DNA of 26,771 nt, taken from contig JAGOBX010000002.1 in NCBI GenBank assembly GCA_017999075.1, positions 1-26,771 on the forward strand, given 5' to 3'. A model generated the notes under the pieces. The model was given only the letters and a program-made list of their open reading frames with translations, did not search any database and was not told the DNA's origin. The DNA is from JAGOBX01 sp017999075 [NCBI: Candidatus Babelota bacterium] (GTDB lineage: Bacteria > JAGOBX01). Both the position numbers and the translations under genes were made by a program. Every line of letters starts with the position of its first letter. Within the stretch, counting starts at the first letter, position 1. Of the stretch, positions 15,034 to 24,003 are shown in pieces.

Positions 15034-16179
15034 ATGAACGCAATAAAAATAAAGGAAAATATTTATTGGGTTGGCGGTATTGACTGGGATTTACGTAATT
15101 TTCACGGGTATCTTACACAGAGGGGTTCTACATATAACGCGTATTTAATAATAGATGAGAAAATTGTTTTAATTGATACGGTAAAACACTATTTGAAGGA
15201 TGAACTGTTAAAACGGATTTCGTCAGTTATTGATCCTTCAAAAATTGATTACATAATTTCAAACCATGTTGAAATGGATCATTCAGGAGCGATACCGTCA
15301 GTCAAAGAAATTGCCAAAGGGGCTAAAATCATTACTTCACCAAACGGACTGAAAGGTTTAAAAGCTCATTATAAAAATGATTATGATTTTGTTGTAGTAA
15401 AAAGTGGAGACAAACTAAATATAGGTAAACGTGAATTACAGTTTGTTTTGACACCTATGGTTCATTGGCCTGATAATATGTTAACATATTTGCCTGAAGA
15501 AAAAATTTTGTTTTCAAACGACGCGTTCGGCCAGCATATCGCGAGTTCTGAAAGATTTGACAATGAATACCGGCTTGATATAATTATGGAAGAAGCTAAA
15601 AAATATTATGCGAATATTGTTCTTCCATACGGCCAGCAGGTCCAAAGCGCTTTGAAAACAGCAGGTTCTTTGAAGATTGATGTTATTGCTCCAAGCCACG
15701 GAATAATTTGGAGAAACAATATATCTGAAATAATAAGTTCTTATCAAAAATGGTCAGGAAATGAAACTGAAAACAGGGCATTGATAATTTATGATACAAT
15801 GTGGGGTTCGACAAAAAAAATAGCGTTTGCGATTCAGGATAAATTTGAAGAAAAAGGGATTAAAGCTGATATGTTTAACCTTCAGTTCAATCATATTTCT
15901 GATATAATGTCTGAACTTTTGACTGCTAAATATATTTGTGTAGGTTCGCCTACCTTAAATAATAATATTTTGCCTACAATATCAGGATTTCTTACATATT
16001 TAAAAGGATTGTCACCTAAAAACAGAATAGGTCTTGCTTTCGGATCGTTTGGATGGGGCGGTCAGAGTGTAGGTATAATAGAGGAACAATTGAAATTATG
16101 CGGGTTTGATATTATACCGTCAATAAAAGTTCAATATATACCTGATGATGAATATCTTTCTCAGATAAAATTATTTTAA
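15034..16179 (+). CDS. Flavodiiron protein (A-type flavoprotein, O2/NO reductase)
   Basis: This is a cytoplasmic enzyme that reduces O2 to water and/or NO to N2O, protecting anaerobes. The 381 residues contain a metallo-beta-lactamase-like domain with all diiron ligands visible: His78, Glu80, Asp82 and His83 (NHVEMDHSG), His144, Asp163 and His222. A flavodoxin domain begins near residue 248, with FMN loop YDTMWGSTKK and SPTLNNN. No C-terminal rubredoxin or reductase domain is fused, so electrons must come from a separate partner, not seen here. AAGGAGG precedes the ATG. Its stop shares bases with the stop of the convergent histidine kinase. Whether O2 or NO is the main substrate cannot be read from the sequence. 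Confidence 0.95.
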   Translation: MNAIKIKENIYWVGGIDWDLRNFHGYLTQRGSTYNAYLIIDEKIVLIDTVKHYLKDELLKRISSVIDPSKIDYIISNHVEMDHSGAIPSVKEIAKGAKIITSPNGLKGLKAHYKNDYDFVVVKSGDKLNIGKRELQFVLTPMVHWPDNMLTYLPEEKILFSNDAFGQHIASSERFDNEYRLDIIMEEAKKYYANIVLPYGQQVQSALKTAGSLKIDVIAPSHGIIWRNNISEIISSYQKWSGNETENRALIIYDTMWGSTKKIAFAIQDKFEEKGIKADMFNLQFNHISDIMSELLTAKYICVGSPTLNNNILPTISGFLTYLKGLSPKNRIGLAFGSFGWGGQSVGIIEEQLKLCGFDIIPSIKVQYIPDDEYLSQIKLF

Positions 16180-18782
16180 TCAGGAATAATTTTAGACAAA
16201 TTTTGAATTAAAGAAGGCAGATTAAACGGTTTTTCAAAATAAGTATGAATTCCATATTTATGAATGGATTCAGGAATATCTGTGATTTGTCCGGACATTA
16301 TTATTAAAGGGATTTTAGGATCAATTTTTCTTAATTGTTCTGCAAATTCTTCGCCTGTAATTTCAGGCATATACAGATCAAGCATTACTACGTCAAACTT
16401 TTCTTTTTTTACGAGGGTTAAAGCTTCTAAAGAAGAATTTTGAACAAATATATTTTTTAATCCGGATTTTTTTAGAAATCTGCTTAATAAATCAGTTATT
16501 TCTTTTTCATCATCGACAATCAATAATTTTAAATTTTTATTTAATTTTATTTTGTTATTTGCCATTTCATCAGTCTCCGCATCATTTGATGTTTTTATTT
16601 TTGTAAAAACTGGAATCTGTATAGTAAATTCAGAACCTTTATCAGGTTCGCTTTCCACAAAAATTTTACAATTGTGTTTTGTAATAATAGAATAAGTTAT
16701 AGATAACCCCAATCCTGTGCCATTAATGTTGTAGTTATTTTTTGCCAAAGCTCCCTTAGTTGTAAAAAACGGCATAAATAATTTGTTTTTAATTTCGTCG
16801 GTCATGCCAATGCCATTGTCAGATATTTTTATTTCGACGAAATTGTTTTTACAATATGCGGTTATTGAAATTTTTCCTTGTTTTTTAGGTATTATAGCAT
16901 GTCTTGCATTTATAATAAGATTGAGAAAAACCTGCTGAAACTGATTTTTGTCAATATATAACTCTGGAATTTCCGAATAATTCAGTTCAATATCAATTTT
17001 ATCAAAAGATAATTGTTTGCTGTTTAATTTAATAACATCTTCGATAATTTCCAAAATATTGCAGTAAGCAAGTTTCGGAGGAATGGGTTTTGCAAAAGAT
17101 ATCATGTTGGATACTATATCTGCTCCGCGCGCAGACTGTTTTTCTATAACTTTTAGAGTTTCAATAATTCCTTGGGTATCGTCGAAATTTTTATTTTCAA
17201 GAGTCAATTGGACATTTCCGCGTATTATGGCGAGTATATTGTTGAATTCGTGAGCTATACCTGAAGCAAGTTGGCCAACCGCAGATAGTTTTGCTGAATT
17301 GACAAGCTGGTGCTCCATTGTTTTTATTTTTGTTATGTCGAGGATGACTCCGATTAATCCTGCAAGATTGTTTGAAGAATCATAAAATGCGGATTTCGAG
17401 AATATGACATTTTTTTTCTCACCGTTTTTTTTCTGAACCAGCCATTCGTAAACTTGAATTTTATCAGGATTAGCGAATAAATCATTATCAGCTTTGAAAT
17501 ATTTATCGGCAATTTCTTTCGGAGCTATTTCAAAAACCGTTTTACCGATAACTTCATTTTTTTTAAATCCGAATAATTCTTCGAATGCTTTATTACATCC
17601 AAGATATAATCCGTTTTTATTCTTATAGAATACAGGATTTGGAATCGCATCCATTAGTGTTTGCAAAAACTCCAATCTTTTTTTTGATTCATCTTCGGCT
17701 TTTTTTTGTTCTGTAATATCTTTAAAACTTCCAATTATGAATAAATGGTTATCAATAAAAATTTTTGCCGGGCGCAATTCTGTAAGTATAATTGCCCCGT
17801 CTTTTTTTATAATAGGAACTTCAAAATGTTTAGGAGGGACAAATTCATTTTTTATAAAATCTTCAAATGCTTTATTAAGAAAATCAGTTAATTCGACAGG
17901 ATGAATATCTGTTAATTTTAATTTTTTAATTTCATCTTTGTCATAACCAGTCATATTGCAGAATTCTATGTTTGCAAGAACATGTTGTTTATTTATCGGA
18001 TCAGTTAAAAGTATTCCTACAGGAGAATTGTTGAAAATAGTTTCAAACCTTTGTTTTATTTCATTTAATTCGGAATTTTTTTTATTAAGCATTTCATTTG
18101 TTGCTATAATTTCTTCGTTTGCAACCTGTAATTCTTCGTTTGAAGCTTGAAGTTCTTCATTCATTTTATTCAAGTTTTCATTTGAAATTCTTAATTTTTG
18201 GGTTTGTTCAAAAACTTTCACCTCAAGTTTTTTATTTAAAACATTAAGTTCTTCTCTGGCATTTGTCAATTCTTCATTTGTTGAATTAAGCTCTTCTGTG
18301 GTTGATTTTAATTCTTCATTAGATGCCTGAAGTTCTTCAATTATTCTGCCAAGTTCTATTGTGCGTTCTAAAATTTTTGATTCAAGTTTTTCATTTATTG
18401 ATTTTAATTCGTTTTCAAGCTGCAATTTGTCGGTTATATCCCTGAAAATTCCTGTTACATGCATTTGTCCATTTATTATAATTTTAGAAGAGTTCAATTC
18501 GGTTGTAATGATTTTTCCTGATTTGTGAAGGAGGTTGATTCTAAAAACCGGTACATCATCCGATTCAACAATTTTGTTAAATTGCTGAATCACAAACTGC
18601 ATTTCATTTTTAGGATGAATATTTTCTAATGATAATTCTAAAAGTTCTTCTTTAGAATAACCAAGCATAGAACATATTTTTTTATTAACAATCAAAAATT
18701 TTTTTGTGCCGGGATCTGCGACAATTATTCCGTCTGACACATTTTCTAAAATTATTTCAAAATTTTCTATGCTTTTATACAT
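16176..18782 (-). CDS. Hybrid sensor histidine kinase: PAS, coiled coil, PAS, PAS, kinase, receiver
   Basis: This soluble 868-residue kinase has no membrane segment. In order: a PAS domain (about 1-120), a long coiled coil (about 121-248) of repeats such as EELQASNEEL and TTEELNSTNEEL, a second PAS (249-360), a third PAS (370-490), and the kinase core. The phosphorylated histidine is His511 (IAHEFNNIL), the N-box NLIINARHAI (621-630), and the G boxes SDNGIGM and NGTGLGLSITYS. A receiver follows (about 751-868) with Asp802 as acceptor (MLDLYMPE) and a C-terminal KPF. The ligands sensed by the PAS domains are unknown. It may phosphorylate the receiver protein at 9295-10122, but nothing here proves that. 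The ATG has no clear ribosome site. Confidence 0.94.
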   Translation of the reverse strand: MYKSIENFEIILENVSDGIIVADPGTKKFLIVNKKICSMLGYSKEELLELSLENIHPKNEMQFVIQQFNKIVESDDVPVFRINLLHKSGKIITTELNSSKIIINGQMHVTGIFRDITDKLQLENELKSINEKLESKILERTIELGRIIEELQASNEELKSTTEELNSTNEELTNAREELNVLNKKLEVKVFEQTQKLRISNENLNKMNEELQASNEELQVANEEIIATNEMLNKKNSELNEIKQRFETIFNNSPVGILLTDPINKQHVLANIEFCNMTGYDKDEIKKLKLTDIHPVELTDFLNKAFEDFIKNEFVPPKHFEVPIIKKDGAIILTELRPAKIFIDNHLFIIGSFKDITEQKKAEDESKKRLEFLQTLMDAIPNPVFYKNKNGLYLGCNKAFEELFGFKKNEVIGKTVFEIAPKEIADKYFKADNDLFANPDKIQVYEWLVQKKNGEKKNVIFSKSAFYDSSNNLAGLIGVILDITKIKTMEHQLVNSAKLSAVGQLASGIAHEFNNILAIIRGNVQLTLENKNFDDTQGIIETLKVIEKQSARGADIVSNMISFAKPIPPKLAYCNILEIIEDVIKLNSKQLSFDKIDIELNYSEIPELYIDKNQFQQVFLNLIINARHAIIPKKQGKISITAYCKNNFVEIKISDNGIGMTDEIKNKLFMPFFTTKGALAKNNYNINGTGLGLSITYSIITKHNCKIFVESEPDKGSEFTIQIPVFTKIKTSNDAETDEMANNKIKLNKNLKLLIVDDEKEITDLLSRFLKKSGLKNIFVQNSSLEALTLVKKEKFDVVMLDLYMPEITGEEFAEQLRKIDPKIPLIIMSGQITDIPESIHKYGIHTYFEKPFNLPSLIQNLSKIIPD

Positions 18783-18811
18783 ATTATTGAATGTTATGTG
18801 ATTTTTCGCAC

Positions 18812-18839
18812 ATTATAAATAAAATTAAAAAAAAAGCAA
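18812..18839 (-). promoter_or_regulatory. Promoter candidate for the histidine kinase
   Basis: On the minus strand, TTGCTT (18839-18834), a 16-base spacer, then a perfect TATAAT (18817-18812). It would give a leader of about 25 bases before the ATG at 18782. The -35 is weak. Confidence 0.5.
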
Positions 18840-18865
18840 ATTATTATAAAAAAATAAAAAATAAC

Positions 18866-18893
18866 TTGAATTTATTTATTTTACAAATATAGT
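18866..18893 (+). promoter_or_regulatory. Promoter candidate for typA
   Basis: TTGAAT (18866-18871), a 16-base spacer, then TATAGT (18888-18893), 4/6 and 5/6 to consensus. Transcription would start near 18900, giving a leader of about 130 bases that includes the palindrome at 18920-18947. Confidence 0.5.
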
Positions 18894-18919
18894 CTTGAAA
18901 TATTTTTGTCGTGAAAACA

Positions 18920-18947
18920 TAAATTTTATTTGAATAAATAAAATTTA
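18920..18947. repeat. Perfect 12-base inverted repeat in the typA leader
   Basis: TAAATTTTATTT (18920-18931) and AAATAAAATTTA (18936-18947) pair perfectly around a GAAT loop. All-AT arms are weak as RNA and more likely by chance in this genome, but a protein binding site is possible. Confidence 0.5.
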
Positions 18948-19033
18948 AAGTCTCGGTTGTACGTTTTTATTCTAATTGCACAATCCGGATTTAACAAATA
19001 AAAATAAATAAATAAGGAAAAAGGAATAAACTA

Positions 19034-20848
19034 ATGAAGAAAATTAAAAATATTGCAATCATTGCTCATGTGGATCACGGAAAAACCACTCTTGTTGACG
19101 CAGCACTTCAACAAACAGGAACTTTTAGAAAAAATCAGAAAATTGAAGAGAGGGTAATGGATTCTAATGATATAGAAAAAGAGAGAGGAATTACTATTTT
19201 TTCCAAAAACGCTTCCATCACATATAAAGATTATAAAATAAATATAGTGGATACTCCGGGACATTCTGATTTTGGAGGCGAAGTGCAAAGAATAATCAAG
19301 ATGGTTGATTCTGTACTGCTTTTGGTTGATGCTTTTGAAGGGACAATGCCTCAGACAAAATATGTTTTGAAGAAATCATTGGAATCAGGATTGAAACCTA
19401 TTGTAGTAATAAATAAAATTGACAGAGCCAACTGCCGACCTGAAGAAGTTCTTAATATGATATTCGATTTGTTTGTTGAACTGAATGCTGACGAAAAACA
19501 GCTTGATTTTCCTGTTGTTTATGCGTCTTCAAAAAGCGGTATTGCAAAGTATGAACTTGACGATGATTCTGATAATTTTGAACCGTTGCTGGAAACTATT
19601 ATAAAATTTGCGCCTGATCCTGAAGGAGATAAAGATAAATCTTTTCAGTTTCTTACTTCAGCCATATCGTATGATAATTATTTAGGAAAATTAGGAACAG
19701 GGAAAATACATAATGGGACAATTAAAACAGGGGATGAAGTTGTTTTAATGAAACGAGATGGGAAAATAGAACCATTTAAAATTACCAAAATATTTACATA
19801 TGAGGGATTAAAAAAAGTTGAGATAAAAGAAGCCGAAGCAGGAGAAATAGTTACAATAGCAGGTTCTTCAAGTATAGATGTTGGTGAAACAGTCGCTGAC
19901 AAGGAAAATCCTGAATCGCTTCCTTCAATAGAGATTGATGAACCTACCATATCAATAACGTTTATGGTAAATAATTCTCCGTTTTCAGGAAGAGAGGGTA
20001 AATATGTAACTTCAAGGAATATAGGTGAACGTTTAAAAAGAGAACTGCAATCCAATGTAAGTTTGGTTGTAGAGGAAACAGAATCGTCAGATTCTTTTAT
20101 AGTAAAAGGCCGCGGTGAACTCCAACTTGCGATTTTAATAGAAAATATGAGGCGTGAAGGTTATGAGTTCCAGGTATCGAAACCTAAAGTAATAATTAAG
20201 GAAGAAGACGGTGTGAAAAAAGAACCGATGGAATATGTTGTAATAGATGTGGAAGAGAATTATGTTGGAGCTGTAATAGAAAAATTAGGAATCAGAAAAT
20301 CTGAATTAGTAAATATGGTGCAAAGCGTAGACGGTTATGCAAGACTTGAGTTCATAGCGCCAAGCCGCGGGCTTATAGGATTCAGAAATGAATTTTTAAC
20401 GGATACTCGCGGGACTGGAATTATGAATCATGTTTTTTATAAGTATGATGTTTATAAAGGGGAAATATCAAGAAGAAGCAGAGGAGTATTGATAGCTCAT
20501 GAAACAGGAGTTTCAGTAACATATGCACTTGATATGTTTCAGGACCGCGGCAGATTTTTTATTGATCCTGGCGTAGAAGTTTACGAAGGCATGATTATAG
20601 GAGAACATAACCGTGAAAACGATATAGTTATAAATATATGTAAAACCAAAAAACTCACGAATATGCGAGCTTCCGGAACCGACGACGCGGCAAAAATAGC
20701 GCCGGCTGTCAAATTTAGTCTTGAACAGTCTCTTGAATATATTGAAGACGATGAACTTCTTGAAATTACTCCGTTAAATATAAGAATGAGGAAAAAACTG
20801 TTAAAAGAAACAGACAGGAAAATTTATGCAAAAAGAAATGCGGAATAA
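19034..20848 (+). CDS. typA: Ribosome-associated GTPase TypA/BipA
   Basis: TypA is a translational GTPase of the EF-G/LepA group that assists ribosome assembly and stress or cold adaptation. The 604 residues carry G1 AHVDHGKTT (11-19), the switch region [13 protein letters not shown]3 [12 protein letters not shown] (about 73-84), G4 NKIDR, and G5 with SSKSG. The C-terminal TypA-specific domain includes [24 protein letters not shown], and the closing [11 protein letters not shown] stretch. Length is normal. AAGGAA-type ribosome signals precede the ATG. Transcription probably ends at the hairpin shared with the convergent Maf-like gene. Confidence 0.97.
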   Translation: MKKIKNIAIIAHVDHGKTTLVDAALQQTGTFRKNQKIEERVMDSNDIEKERGITIFSKNASITYKDYKINIVDTPGHSDFGGEVQRIIKMVDSVLLLVDAFEGTMPQTKYVLKKSLESGLKPIVVINKIDRANCRPEEVLNMIFDLFVELNADEKQLDFPVVYASSKSGIAKYELDDDSDNFEPLLETIIKFAPDPEGDKDKSFQFLTSAISYDNYLGKLGTGKIHNGTIKTGDEVVLMKRDGKIEPFKITKIFTYEGLKKVEIKEAEAGEIVTIAGSSSIDVGETVADKENPESLPSIEIDEPTISITFMVNNSPFSGREGKYVTSRNIGERLKRELQSNVSLVVEETESSDSFIVKGRGELQLAILIENMRREGYEFQVSKPKVIIKEEDGVKKEPMEYVVIDVEENYVGAVIEKLGIRKSELVNMVQSVDGYARLEFIAPSRGLIGFRNEFLTDTRGTGIMNHVFYKYDVYKGEISRRSRGVLIAHETGVSVTYALDMFQDRGRFFIDPGVEVYEGMIIGEHNRENDIVINICKTKKLTNMRASGTDDAAKIAPAVKFSLEQSLEYIEDDELLEITPLNIRMRKKLLKETDRKIYAKRNAE

Positions 20849-20854
20849 TTTTTT

Positions 20855-20918
20855 AAAACTCGAATTTTTGAAAGATGCGGTTTGATTTTAAAAAGTTAAA
20901 ATCCGCATCTGAGTTTTT
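20855..20918. terminator. Bidirectional terminator between typA and the Maf-like gene
   Basis: AGATGCGG (20873-20880) pairs with CCGCATCT (20903-20910). An inner stem ATTTTAA/TTAAAAT (20885-20891, 20896-20902) closes an AAAG loop, with a 4-base bulge TTTG between the two stems. Outer flanks AAAACTC (20855-20861) and GAGTTTT (20911-20917) also pair and give T-runs on both strands. The right arm is the last codons and stop of the minus-strand gene. Confidence 0.85.
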
Positions 20919-22515
20919 CATTTAAGCGTTTGATGTTGTTTTTTAAATTTTCGGATAAATCATGTGTTTGAATTTTTTTCATTTCAAAATTAAATAAATC
21001 GAATTGAACAGTATGACTTAATATTTCATTCAATTCAGACTTTGAAAGATGTAAAAGTAATTCTGCCCCATCTTTTTCTTCTAATTTGTTTAACTCCGTT
21101 TTAATATTATTGATTAATTCGTTTAATCTTTTTTTTGAAAGTATGAAATCATTTTTTTTGAAATCTGATTTAGATATAATATTTTTACAATAAAGTTTTA
21201 CTGCTTTTTCAAAATCAAGAAGTTTAATATTGTTTTTCAATATACCTGCGTTTGTACAATTTATATAATTCCCTTTTTTATCAGCAAATTCAAGTTCAAA
21301 CCAATTTTTAAAATTAATCAAAGTTTCAGAAGTATACACATAATTTTCATTGATATCACGGCAAGCTACAGCATTTCTATTTTCTTCAAAAAAAATTGTT
21401 TCATTAGTTAAAAATTTATTTAATCCGGAATATTTATTTTCGATTTTTGAAGTTGATATGCAATGAGAATTATTTTTTGTGAAAGCTAAATCCTGTCCAA
21501 TGAAAATAATAGGATCGCATTCTGCTTCGCGGACAGCAGAAAATAAGGATGTTGCCACTGACCCGCCTGATTTTATAAAACTAAGGAGTACAGAGTTATG
21601 TTCAAGATAGTTATCCAACGGAGAATATGAATTGAAAAAAAATTTATCTGATTCTTTGAATTCAGATAAAATATTCGGGTTTACGATTATAGTGGTAATC
21701 AGTTTTATATATTTATTTCCCAATCCTCTGACAAGCATATAATTGTCGTGTTGAGAATCCACTGTTCCGACAAAATCAGGAATTATATTTTCTTTTAATA
21801 ATGCGCTTAATGCAGTATCTACACAGAATATATAGAAATAATCTCTGTATTTTTTCAGTGTACAAAGACTGGATGAAAGCGAAGGACCTGCTGATACAAT
21901 TACTGCAGGTTTGCCGCAACAAATTTGTTTTATACATTTAATATCATAAGATTCAGTAAGATATTTAAGATTGTCAAACGAATTGTTTATCCATTCATAG
22001 CCATAATTACCGGTCGTAGCAAGATTTGAAAACGTAAATTTTAAAAAATCAGATATGCAGCTGACAACCGATTTATAATATTTTTCATCAAGTTTGACAG
22101 AATTAAGATTAGTTATGATTTTTGTTTTGAAAAAATTTCTGAAGTTAATATATTTTGAAATACAGTATGTTATATCTGTTTTATTACCTTCACATAAGAT
22201 TTCAATATTGTCGGAATTTATGTTTAAAATCGATTTATTAGATTCAAATAAATTATATATTTCATGAAACCGTTCAAAAACTATTATTTTTGATTTTTTA
22301 GGTGCTGCGGATAAAATACTTTTTAAATGATATCCAATACCAAGACCCACTAAAATTATTACATCTTTATCAGATAAATCAAATTGATTTATGAATCTGT
22401 CTGCTTCGCGCTGCGGGTCATAAAGACTATGAAGAGAAATTCGTTCGTTCCCGATTGATACCGGTTTTAAAACCGGCACTCCTGATTTCGAATAAATTAC
22501 TTCAAAATTCAGCAT
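20896..22515 (-). CDS. Maf/DUF115 family protein, candidate flagellin glycosyltransferase
   Basis: Motility-associated Maf proteins transfer nonulosonic acids (such as pseudaminic or legionaminic acid) to flagellin. The DUF115 fold is also found in 6-hydroxymethylpterin pyrophosphokinase MptE. Over 539 residues there is an N-terminal region with DVIILVGLGIGYHLKSIL (51-68) and a KIIVFE strand. The DUF115 core has PAVIVSAGPSLSSSL (203-217), CVDTALSALL, and DFVGTVDSQ. GGSVATSLFSAVREAECDPIIFIGQDLAF continues the Maf pattern. A helical C-terminal part ends near the terminator. Flagellar genes at the left edge make a motility role plausible. There is no clear ribosome site. The upstream ABC ATPase gene ends 12 bases away. 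Confidence 0.85.
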   Translation of the reverse strand: MLNFEVIYSKSGVPVLKPVSIGNERISLHSLYDPQREADRFINQFDLSDKDVIILVGLGIGYHLKSILSAAPKKSKIIVFERFHEIYNLFESNKSILNINSDNIEILCEGNKTDITYCISKYINFRNFFKTKIITNLNSVKLDEKYYKSVVSCISDFLKFTFSNLATTGNYGYEWINNSFDNLKYLTESYDIKCIKQICCGKPAVIVSAGPSLSSSLCTLKKYRDYFYIFCVDTALSALLKENIIPDFVGTVDSQHDNYMLVRGLGNKYIKLITTIIVNPNILSEFKESDKFFFNSYSPLDNYLEHNSVLLSFIKSGGSVATSLFSAVREAECDPIIFIGQDLAFTKNNSHCISTSKIENKYSGLNKFLTNETIFFEENRNAVACRDINENYVYTSETLINFKNWFELEFADKKGNYINCTNAGILKNNIKLLDFEKAVKLYCKNIISKSDFKKNDFILSKKRLNELINNIKTELNKLEEKDGAELLLHLSKSELNEILSHTVQFDLFNFEMKKIQTHDLSENLKNNIKRLNEKLRCGF

Positions 22516-22527
22516 AATATATTTAAA

Positions 22528-23307
22528 TTAGACATTTCGAAATTTAATGTTTGAATTTGATACGGTAACAAATTCTTTTATATAATCGTCGTCAGGAATT
22601 ATTTTTTCGAAATCATTTTTTTTTCCGAAAAAATGGCATTTTCCTCTATTGAGCAATAAGATTTTGTCTGAGATAAGGAGAGCACTGTTGATGTCGTGAG
22701 TTATTACGACTAAAGTTATTTTAAATGCTTCTCTAATTTTTAAAATCAGTTTATTAATTTCGTTTGTAATTAATGGATCAAGACCTGAATGAGGTTCGTC
22801 AAAAAATAATATTTTAGGGTCCATTATTATAGCTCTTGCAAGAGCAGCTCTTTTTTTCATTCCTCCTGAAAGTTCTGATGGCATAGAAAATTCTGTTTTT
22901 TCAAGCCCCACCCATTTTAATTTTAGTTTGATCATTATTTTTTTTAATTCATCATCTAAATCAGTCATTTCATCAAGAGGCAATTTTAAATTTTCATAAA
23001 TGTTTAATGAATTCAATAATGCACCGGATTGAAATAAAACTCCGATTTTCTTATAATAATTTTTAATTTTAATTTTGTCGTTAAAATCAAGTATTTCATT
23101 ATCAACTGTAATTATGCCTTTTTCCGGTTTTTCAAGAGCAAGCATGTTTTTGAATAATGTGGTTTTTCCGCATCCGCTTTGTCCGAGTATAACGAGAATT
23201 TCATTGGAATTTACAGTAAAACTGATGTTTTCAAGAACATAATGCGGTTCACTGTTATATTTGAAATACAAATTGGAAATATTAATTATTTCTGAGGATG
23301 AAATCAT
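22528..23307 (-). CDS. ABC transporter ATPase, MlaF-like
   Basis: This is the ATPase subunit of an ABC importer or lipid transporter, 259 residues. Motifs are complete: Walker A GQSGCGKTT (42-50), a Q-loop LFQSGALLNSLNIYENL typical of MlaF, signature PSELSGGMKKRAALARA, Walker B ILFFDEP, and the H-loop His in VVITHDINSAL. The Q-loop and signature spacing match the phospholipid-trafficking Mla group, suggesting an outer membrane. The permease (MlaE) and MCE protein (MlaD) are absent nearby, so this is an orphan or a split locus. It lies one base from iorB and 12 from the Maf-like gene, so the three are likely one transcript. Confidence 0.9.
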   Translation of the reverse strand: MISSSEIINISNLYFKYNSEPHYVLENISFTVNSNEILVILGQSGCGKTTLFKNMLALEKPEKGIITVDNEILDFNDKIKIKNYYKKIGVLFQSGALLNSLNIYENLKLPLDEMTDLDDELKKIMIKLKLKWVGLEKTEFSMPSELSGGMKKRAALARAIIMDPKILFFDEPHSGLDPLITNEINKLILKIREAFKITLVVITHDINSALLISDKILLLNRGKCHFFGKKNDFEKIIPDDDYIKEFVTVSNSNIKFRNV

Positions 23308-23308
23308 T

Positions 23309-23899
23309 TTATTTTATCAGAAAATTTTGTCCGATTCTAAACGCAGTTAAATTGATATCAAGTATTTTTTGAGGAAGAGTTTCTGTTAAGGTCTGTTTCC
23401 AGATTTTTTCATCAATTGATAAAAATGAAGATAAAGCTCCAAGCATTATAGTGTTGACAGTTTTTGGATTTCCTGATGATTCAGCTAATTTCATAATATT
23501 AATTAGATGATAATCATATTTTTTTGCCTTCATAACTTCTTCAATATTTCCCGGATAAGAAAATTTCCCGGAATTTACAGAGGCAGGAGATATCTCCATA
23601 TCAGAAATAATTAATTTTGTTTTAGTTCCTGCGTAATCTAAATATCTTAAAATTTCCATTTTTTCAAAAGATAAAATGAAATCAGCGTCATTTTTACCTA
23701 TCAGCGGCGAACAAACTTTTTTTCCGAATCTTATGTAGCTTACAACGCTTCCGCCTCGCTGACTCATACCATGAACTTCGCTTTGTTTCACATCAAATCC
23801 TGAATTTAATGCTGCTTCAGACAATAATTTACTGGCAAGAATAATTCCCTGACCGCCGACTCCGCATATTAAAATGTTTGTTATTTTGTTATCGTTCAT
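23309..23899 (-). CDS. iorB: Indolepyruvate ferredoxin oxidoreductase beta subunit
   Basis: IorB partners with the thiamine-diphosphate alpha subunit IorA to oxidise aryl pyruvates to acyl-CoA, reducing ferredoxin in anaerobes. The 196 residues show the nucleotide-like motif CGVGGQGIILASKLLSEAA (12-30), SEVHGMSQRGGSVVSYIRFG (about 40-59), and ADFILSFEKMEILR, all typical of the gamma/beta 2-oxoacid oxidoreductase family. iorA, normally adjacent, is not in this window; its place upstream is taken by an unrelated secreted protein. Related short subunits serve other ketoacid oxidoreductases, so the substrate is probable rather than certain. Confidence 0.88.
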   Translation of the reverse strand: MNDNKITNILICGVGGQGIILASKLLSEAALNSGFDVKQSEVHGMSQRGGSVVSYIRFGKKVCSPLIGKNDADFILSFEKMEILRYLDYAGTKTKLIISDMEISPASVNSGKFSYPGNIEEVMKAKKYDYHLINIMKLAESSGNPKTVNTIMLGALSSFLSIDEKIWKQTLTETLPQKILDINLTAFRIGQNFLIK

Positions 23900-23930
23900 T
23901 TAAACAACCTGCCTGATTTTTAAAAACACA

Positions 23931-23958
23931 ATATTAATATATATTTTTTTTATTTCAA
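23931..23958 (-). promoter_or_regulatory. Promoter candidate for iorB, ABC ATPase and Maf-like genes
   Basis: On the minus strand, TTGAAA (23958-23953), a 16-base spacer, then TAATAT (23936-23931). It lies in the 104-base gap before iorB. The -35 is 5/6 and the -10 is 4/6. Confidence 0.4.
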
Positions 23959-24003
23959 AATAATCCCGAAAATAATTCGAAAATGTTATTATTTTATTTT
24001 GTT

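Noticed and set aside
19678-20055. Antisense reading frame of 125 codons inside typA
   Set aside because: The plus strand encodes conserved TypA sequence throughout; the antisense protein resembles nothing.
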